This document shows positions 59,583 to 64,000 of a DNA stretch of 64,000 bases, in pieces. This stretch comes from Lactarius indigo (taxonomy: Eukaryota; Basidiomycota; Agaricomycetes; Russulales; Russulaceae). Each line of letters starts with the position of its first letter. Within the stretch, counting starts at the first letter, position 1. The notes below the pieces were generated by a model that worked only from the letters and a program-made list of their open reading frames with translations, was not told where the DNA came from and searched no databases. A program made the translations under genes and the position numbers. The DNA lies in contig JAFKAC010000007.1 of NCBI GenBank assembly GCA_025766275.1, forward strand, positions 1,364,001 through 1,428,000. The letters run 5' to 3'.

Positions 59583-61131
59583 TCAGGAGGGTCGAAATGA
59601 CTCACCACTCTCTAACCTATCCTTCCGAACCTCGCTCATAAGACCCAGGGCGTATTTCTCCAACATATCAACATATGGCTTCAGCGACGTTTTTTCCCAG
59701 TCTGAAATGGAGAGATTGGCGATATTCGGTTATTTTCATAGAAAATGACAAACCTGAGTGTTCTTCTCCAGACGGCTCAGATGCGACCGCATCTAGTTCT
59801 CGTAGGAGTTGGCCGACCGTGGGGACGAAGGTCAGGGTCGAATTCGTCTATCTTCTCGGGGTCTATCGGGACGCATATCCGACCTGTCTTGGGATGTACA
59901 CAAAACGGGGCTTTGAGCAAGTGGTTTCTGTGCTTCGAGACTTCGGCATCGAGCCGGGGGTATGTAAACTGAAGGATTATGTCTTCCATTGCCTGTTTCA
60001 TCGGTTGCTGCGATATACAACCGGCGTTAGTTTAGTTGGCGAGAAGGTGCGAACAACAAGTCAAATAGAGACTAACGCGCGCTTGAGAGGTATGGTAAAG
60101 CGCTTTGATCTCTTCTTTGAGATCGGTCCATTTGTCGTCCGAAGAGCGGTCGTCCGACCTTGCCCACTTCGTGTTCGAGTCTCTCAACGATCTTCGAATC
60201 TGGTATTAGCTGAAGAAGCTCCTTCCATCCCGCTTCTCCCCTGAAACAGTCTTGCTCCTGCAGAATGAGATCTCCGAAAGGATCCACGAGTTGGTCGACT
60301 GCTTGTCTAACGCCAGAACTCAGCGCATCGCCCCTGGTGTGTCAGAAATCAAATTTTGCTTACTGGATCGATGGAGGGAGGTCGCCTGCCCGGCCCTTGA
60401 CTACAGGACGTACGTTGACCTTCTTGTTCATATCTTTGCCGCCTTGTACGACTGTCAAGAAGTCGACGAGGGCCCTCCTTTGGTCATCCGTCAGTCCCAT
60501 CGCCTCCCGGTCCGACACCCACAGATGAATTCCGCGACGACCCGAGTACACCCAGAGCAGATGCCTGTAGCCAAACTGCTGCCTTACGGCAGTATCGAGA
60601 ACACGGACCGCAGCGCCGATGAAGCCCCAGCAGCGTTTACAGATGTCCGCTCCAGAACAGCAAGTTCGGATGCTGTCGTAGTCCGTCATGTCAACATCAA
60701 AAACGAGTTCTCGTTGAGCGGGAGTAAATGCGCCCGGGCGTACGGTCTTCCTGTCACGAGGCTTCGGAAGCCGATCAGTATTACTCGTATCAGCATCGGG
60801 GGCGACGGAAATAGATGCGGCACGAGAAGGAAGGAAGGAAGGCAATCGACAACACACACACACGTACTCGAGCGGTGTACACGGGCCCGATCTCGAATCG
60901 GGTTGGGTTCAACGTGCACGTCTGTTTTTTAAACTCGTCCGCCGTCGTGAACGAATTGTATCGCAAATACACGTCGTTTTGGAGAGTGAACGCGATCTCG
61001 CGGTGGGTGAAGAGCCGGCCAGGGGTGTGCTCATGGTTCAGCCACTTGAATATCGACTTGAAGGGGTAGAGACGGCGATAGAAGACGAGCATAAGCTCCG
61101 GAGTTGGTGGCTCTGTCTCAGCGGAAGGCAT
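59583..61131 (-). CDS. PRI1: DNA primase small (catalytic) subunit
   Basis: About five exons encode the Pri1/p48 subunit that makes RNA primers with DNA polymerase alpha in the nucleus. Visible: MLVFYRRLYPFKSIFKWLNH, REIAFTLQNDVYLRYNSF, RFEIGPVYTARPRDRKTVRP, the catalytic ELVFDVDMTDYD, the zinc-type cysteines in RTCCSGADICKRCWGFIG, YRHLLWVYSGRRGIHLWVSD, RRALVDFLTVV, NVRPVVKG, AVDQLVDPFGDLILQEQDCF, YPRLDAEVSKHRNHLLKAPF, CVHPKTGRICVPIDPEKIDE, FDPDLVPTVGQLLREL and a helical end (WEKTSLKPYVDMLEKYALGL). +1 breaks near 60,150 (GG(A/C)) and 59,830 (CT(T/C)) fit wobble duplication. The first intron contains an alternating CA tract. The last few residues before the TGA at 59583 could instead be a further splice. 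Confidence 0.92.
60852..60863. repeat. CA/GT dinucleotide tract
   Basis: Six CA-type repeats inside the first intron of the primase gene, just after its donor when read on the minus strand (GTACGTGTGTGTGTG). A potential length polymorphism. Confidence 0.8.
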
Positions 61132-64000
61132 TTGTGATTCGTGTGTACCTCGAGCTGTCGGGTGTGCGGCACGGACTGAATGAAAAACTTCTGGGAAACG
61201 GTCAGTGGCTGAGGCAGGCAGGGTCGGCAAAGCCAGGACGCGAGTGGTCACGCGTGACAGACGCGCAGTTGTGACGACGTTCGGAGAGTTCGTCCCGAAC
61301 GACCGGTCGTCCGTTGTTTTTGATCAAGGATGGTTCCCAGAGAACATGATGCGGCTCTTGTATGCAACGTTGTTTCTCTGCGACTCTCAGGTCCGGTACC
61401 CACTGACAGCTCAAACAGGAGACAGATAGCACCCTGCACACTCTCTGCTGACCGGGCCCTCGCAACGAACCTCCGTAGTTACTCCTCTCTAGTCCATCGT
61501 TTCGCGTCCATGCCGTCATTAACCCCACATATACACGTACAGATACTTTCACTTGCGCTCGGATTCTTCTGTTGAAGCATCTAGACAGCACCCGTTCCGC
61601 CCTGGAAAGACGTATTAGAAGGAGTGGTGGTATCCACCGAGATAGCGACGGCCCTTCATTCTAGTTGCTGACGAGCCCAGCTGTCAGCGATTTGTTATTC
61701 TGCCGTACGGCGTCTGGCAGTTCACGAGATTAACTAACAGAAGAAAGGTGGACAGATTACGGTTTAGAATCTGCCCCGCTCTGTTTAGGGTATGTGGCAG
61801 AGCTCGTCAGCAGAAAATTTGATCTTCGCCCCGGCTTTGTCGCAAGTGACCGCTATGAAGGGACCTTCGATCAATGCCGTTTCGTTATCGACAAAAAGAA
61901 GAAAAAAAAAATGGTGATGGAACACCTCGACCGGTAAGTGACATTGAAATATCTTCTTTTGTCTTACTATAGAACATCAAAGGGACGATCTCGTTTTTTT
62001 TTTGCATGTTCCTCCAGCGTTGGCTCCTCATGTTTCTGGTACGTCTCTCCGGGAGTGAGCCGATGTCTTACTGTGTCCAGATGTATAGCGCTCGGGTCAG
62101 GCGTTGTGTTCCGAATCACCTCGGGACTCGTCTGCATTGCTTTGCGTTATTATTGCCCGACGACTTGCGATCATTGGTCCAATTGTTGCCCTCCAGGACC
62201 ACGGCACGATCGCGTCCATGCTAGGACGGCTCCTCCCCCGAGGGCTGACCCGGAAGCTTGATTCCGTATGCCACTGGCTAACCCGGGTCCGGATCCGAGT
62301 ACAACACTCGAGCGGTAAAAGAGGAAGCATTCCTCTGAGACTCGGTTCCTCGGCGACACGGCCGACGCGCTACCTATAGTTTCCATCTAGCGCGTTCAGA
62401 GTTGCCCTGGCTCCGGGAGGTCCAACCCGATCCCGGCAATATCTTGCTTTTGATGAATCCGCATCGGCAATGCCGTTTGAGATGAGATCCCGCGGGTGAG
62501 CACCACTGGGGGGTCAATTAGGCTACGAAATGGTGATCGTCGCATTCGAAAACAATTGTACCGGGGCGTGGTGCCGCACCCTAACCTGTATCGATCGATC
62601 GACGCTGTTGGCCGTTGGTTTGCCTGAGGCTGTGGCGCAGCGCGCACCCCTGGTGAAACATACTACGTGGCACAGCTTGGAGTTTACAGCGTGATGGAAT
62701 AGCAGCTGATCACGAACTACTCTAAAAAAAAAAAGCTCGCGTAACAGTAAGGAAAAAGAAAACTGTAAAAGAAAAGAGGAATGTGGCCAACGTGACACCG
62801 CTTCCAACAAGGTACCAAGATCTGCTCTCCCCTAGCTGATCCTTGTTCTCGGCCTGCGGTGGGCTTCCTATCTTTGACCAGGACTTCCTGTGCGCCGCGT
62901 GACGTGGCAACTCTTCCTCGCCCTCCAACCCAAGAAAAGCAAGATCGTCCCTGGGATTTCCGCTTCCCCACCCCCTTCCGGTCAACCGGGCCATAAGCGA
63001 TACGAGGTGAGAGCAGCGAAGCGACGGGTGGCGACGGGTGGCGACGGGTGGCCGAGATGTGTTTTTTTTTCTCCTTTCATCCAATCCACGCTGTCGCCCA
63101 AACTTCTGCGTTTACTACAGTAAGGGGTGCCAATTCAAAACTTTCACCACACGTATCAGTGTACCCGTGCCCGTGCCGTGCTGTCGAGGGTCTTTTTCTC
63201 CACTACCCCGTACCCCTGCATTCGCCGTGCGCGCAGCCGCCGTCTGTGTAATGAGTCGGAGGACCGGTACGAACTCCGGGGACTGCGGGGTTTCAACTCG
63301 AAATACAGCCCCTCCCCCCTCTCGCCCTTTTTTTTTCCTTCTGATCGCTACTATATTACTTATACTACTAGCGCGCTACGCGGACGGACAAAGGGATGGA
63401 TGTGAGAAGTCTTCATTTTTGAGCGCAAAGACCATCACCACCACCACCCACTCCCAAAGTGGGCAAGGAGGTAGCGGCGACAGCGTCGGTGGCAATAGTG
63501 CGATTCTTTTTTTGTTTTGTTTTGTTTTTGGTTGTTCGAGTGGAATCATCGACTCGATCGATCGGTCAGGCAGAAATGAAAGCCGGCAAGGCGGGCCGTT
63601 GGACGTCGACGTCACTTGCTTCTGTCTTCTCGTACGCAAAAGGCTCATGCGGACGGAATTCACGCGGGGGCGCATGTTCAGTTACATCATATGTGGAACT
63701 CTCCTCCTTGGAGAATGGTAAATGTTTCAACCCCATCCAGCTCCACAACACCTGCCAGGAAAACAGCGAATGGACACCGATACGCTAACTGAATGCATCA
63801 ACTAAGATGTTTTGGCTCGCATTACGTCAGCACAATGTCATCCTTCGGTGAGGGGCGGCATTGATTGACAATTGTGAAGTGTACACGTCAAGAAAGCATG
63901 AAAATTGAGAGGGAACTGAGATTATTATGCGTCCAAGCGGTCTTTGGGTGGCGTGAAATTTAAAGTTGAGAGGTGTGTGTAGTTCACACTTCTCCCCGAC
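61132..64000. other. Right-end region without a supported gene
   Basis: These 2.9 kb begin with the primase promoter side. Frames elsewhere are short, proline/serine-rich or low complexity, and I could not splice them into a known protein. A minus-strand frame at about 63,566-63,730 (YDVTEHAPPREFRPHEPFAY) looks protein-like and could be the first exon of a gene lying mostly outside any structure I can follow. Several A and T runs of 8-12 bases occur (61,901, 61,995, 62,723, 63,061 and 63,508). Confidence 0.4.
63021..63050 (+). repeat. Tandem repeat, three copies of a 10-base unit
   Basis: The unit GCGACGGGTG is repeated exactly three times head to tail. It lies in the gene-free right end, so it is probably a small minisatellite. 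Confidence 0.9.

Overview
The window is nuclear DNA of a filamentous basidiomycete, probably an Agaricomycete. The evidence is gene density (about 25 genes on both strands), many introns of about 45-75 bases splitting nearly every gene, two phenylalanine ammonia-lyase genes, a CYP53-type P450, and a GPI-type 'macrofage activating glycoprotein', a family typical of mushroom-forming fungi. I see no prokaryotic features, CRISPR array, intact transposon, tRNA or rRNA gene.

Layout. 0-12.6 kb: the end of a membrane protein, an RNase III-type mitochondrial ribosomal protein (mL57-like) divergent from oligoribonuclease, a TmpA-like membrane reductase, a 1571-residue disordered nuclear protein, and the rRNA-processing nuclease FCF1. 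12.6-15.2 kb: no gene seen. 15.2-25.5 kb: tandem PAL genes followed by the arginine-pathway carbamoyl-phosphate synthase large subunit. 25.6-36.3 kb: FAD amine oxidase, SEM1/DSS1, GIT1-like transporter, CDC42, a Nab2/ZC3H14-like zinc-finger protein and an Mpr1-like acetyltransferase. 36.5-44.6 kb: an unknown gene, an aldo-keto reductase, an Old Yellow Enzyme homologue and an SH3-PX-BAR sorting nexin. 45.8-52 kb: a G-patch/RRM-like protein, complex I subunit NDUFS5, GET5 and a glutathionyl-hydroquinone reductase. 52.7-61.1 kb: macrofage activating glycoprotein, CYP53, two tail-to-tail single-span membrane proteins of one unnamed family, and the primase small subunit. 61.1-64 kb: no gene supported.

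The genes are mostly unrelated housekeeping and metabolic functions, not one cluster. PAL (phenylalanine to cinnamate) and CYP53 (benzoate to 4-hydroxybenzoate) could lie on one aromatic route, but they are 34 kb apart.

Three observations stand out. (1) About 25 one-base frame breaks in otherwise conserved genes can all be placed at codon wobble positions: usually both synonymous bases are present (for example CTT/CTG written CTTG), sometimes neither. This looks like synonymous heterozygosity of a dikaryon mis-resolved in the consensus, not pseudogenes. (2) Seven introns begin with GC instead of GT. (3) Several internal micro-exons of 7-17 bases are needed to restore conserved protein sequence. 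A tail-to-tail pair of uncharacterised membrane proteins with shared cytoplasmic boxes is the best candidate for a little-described family.
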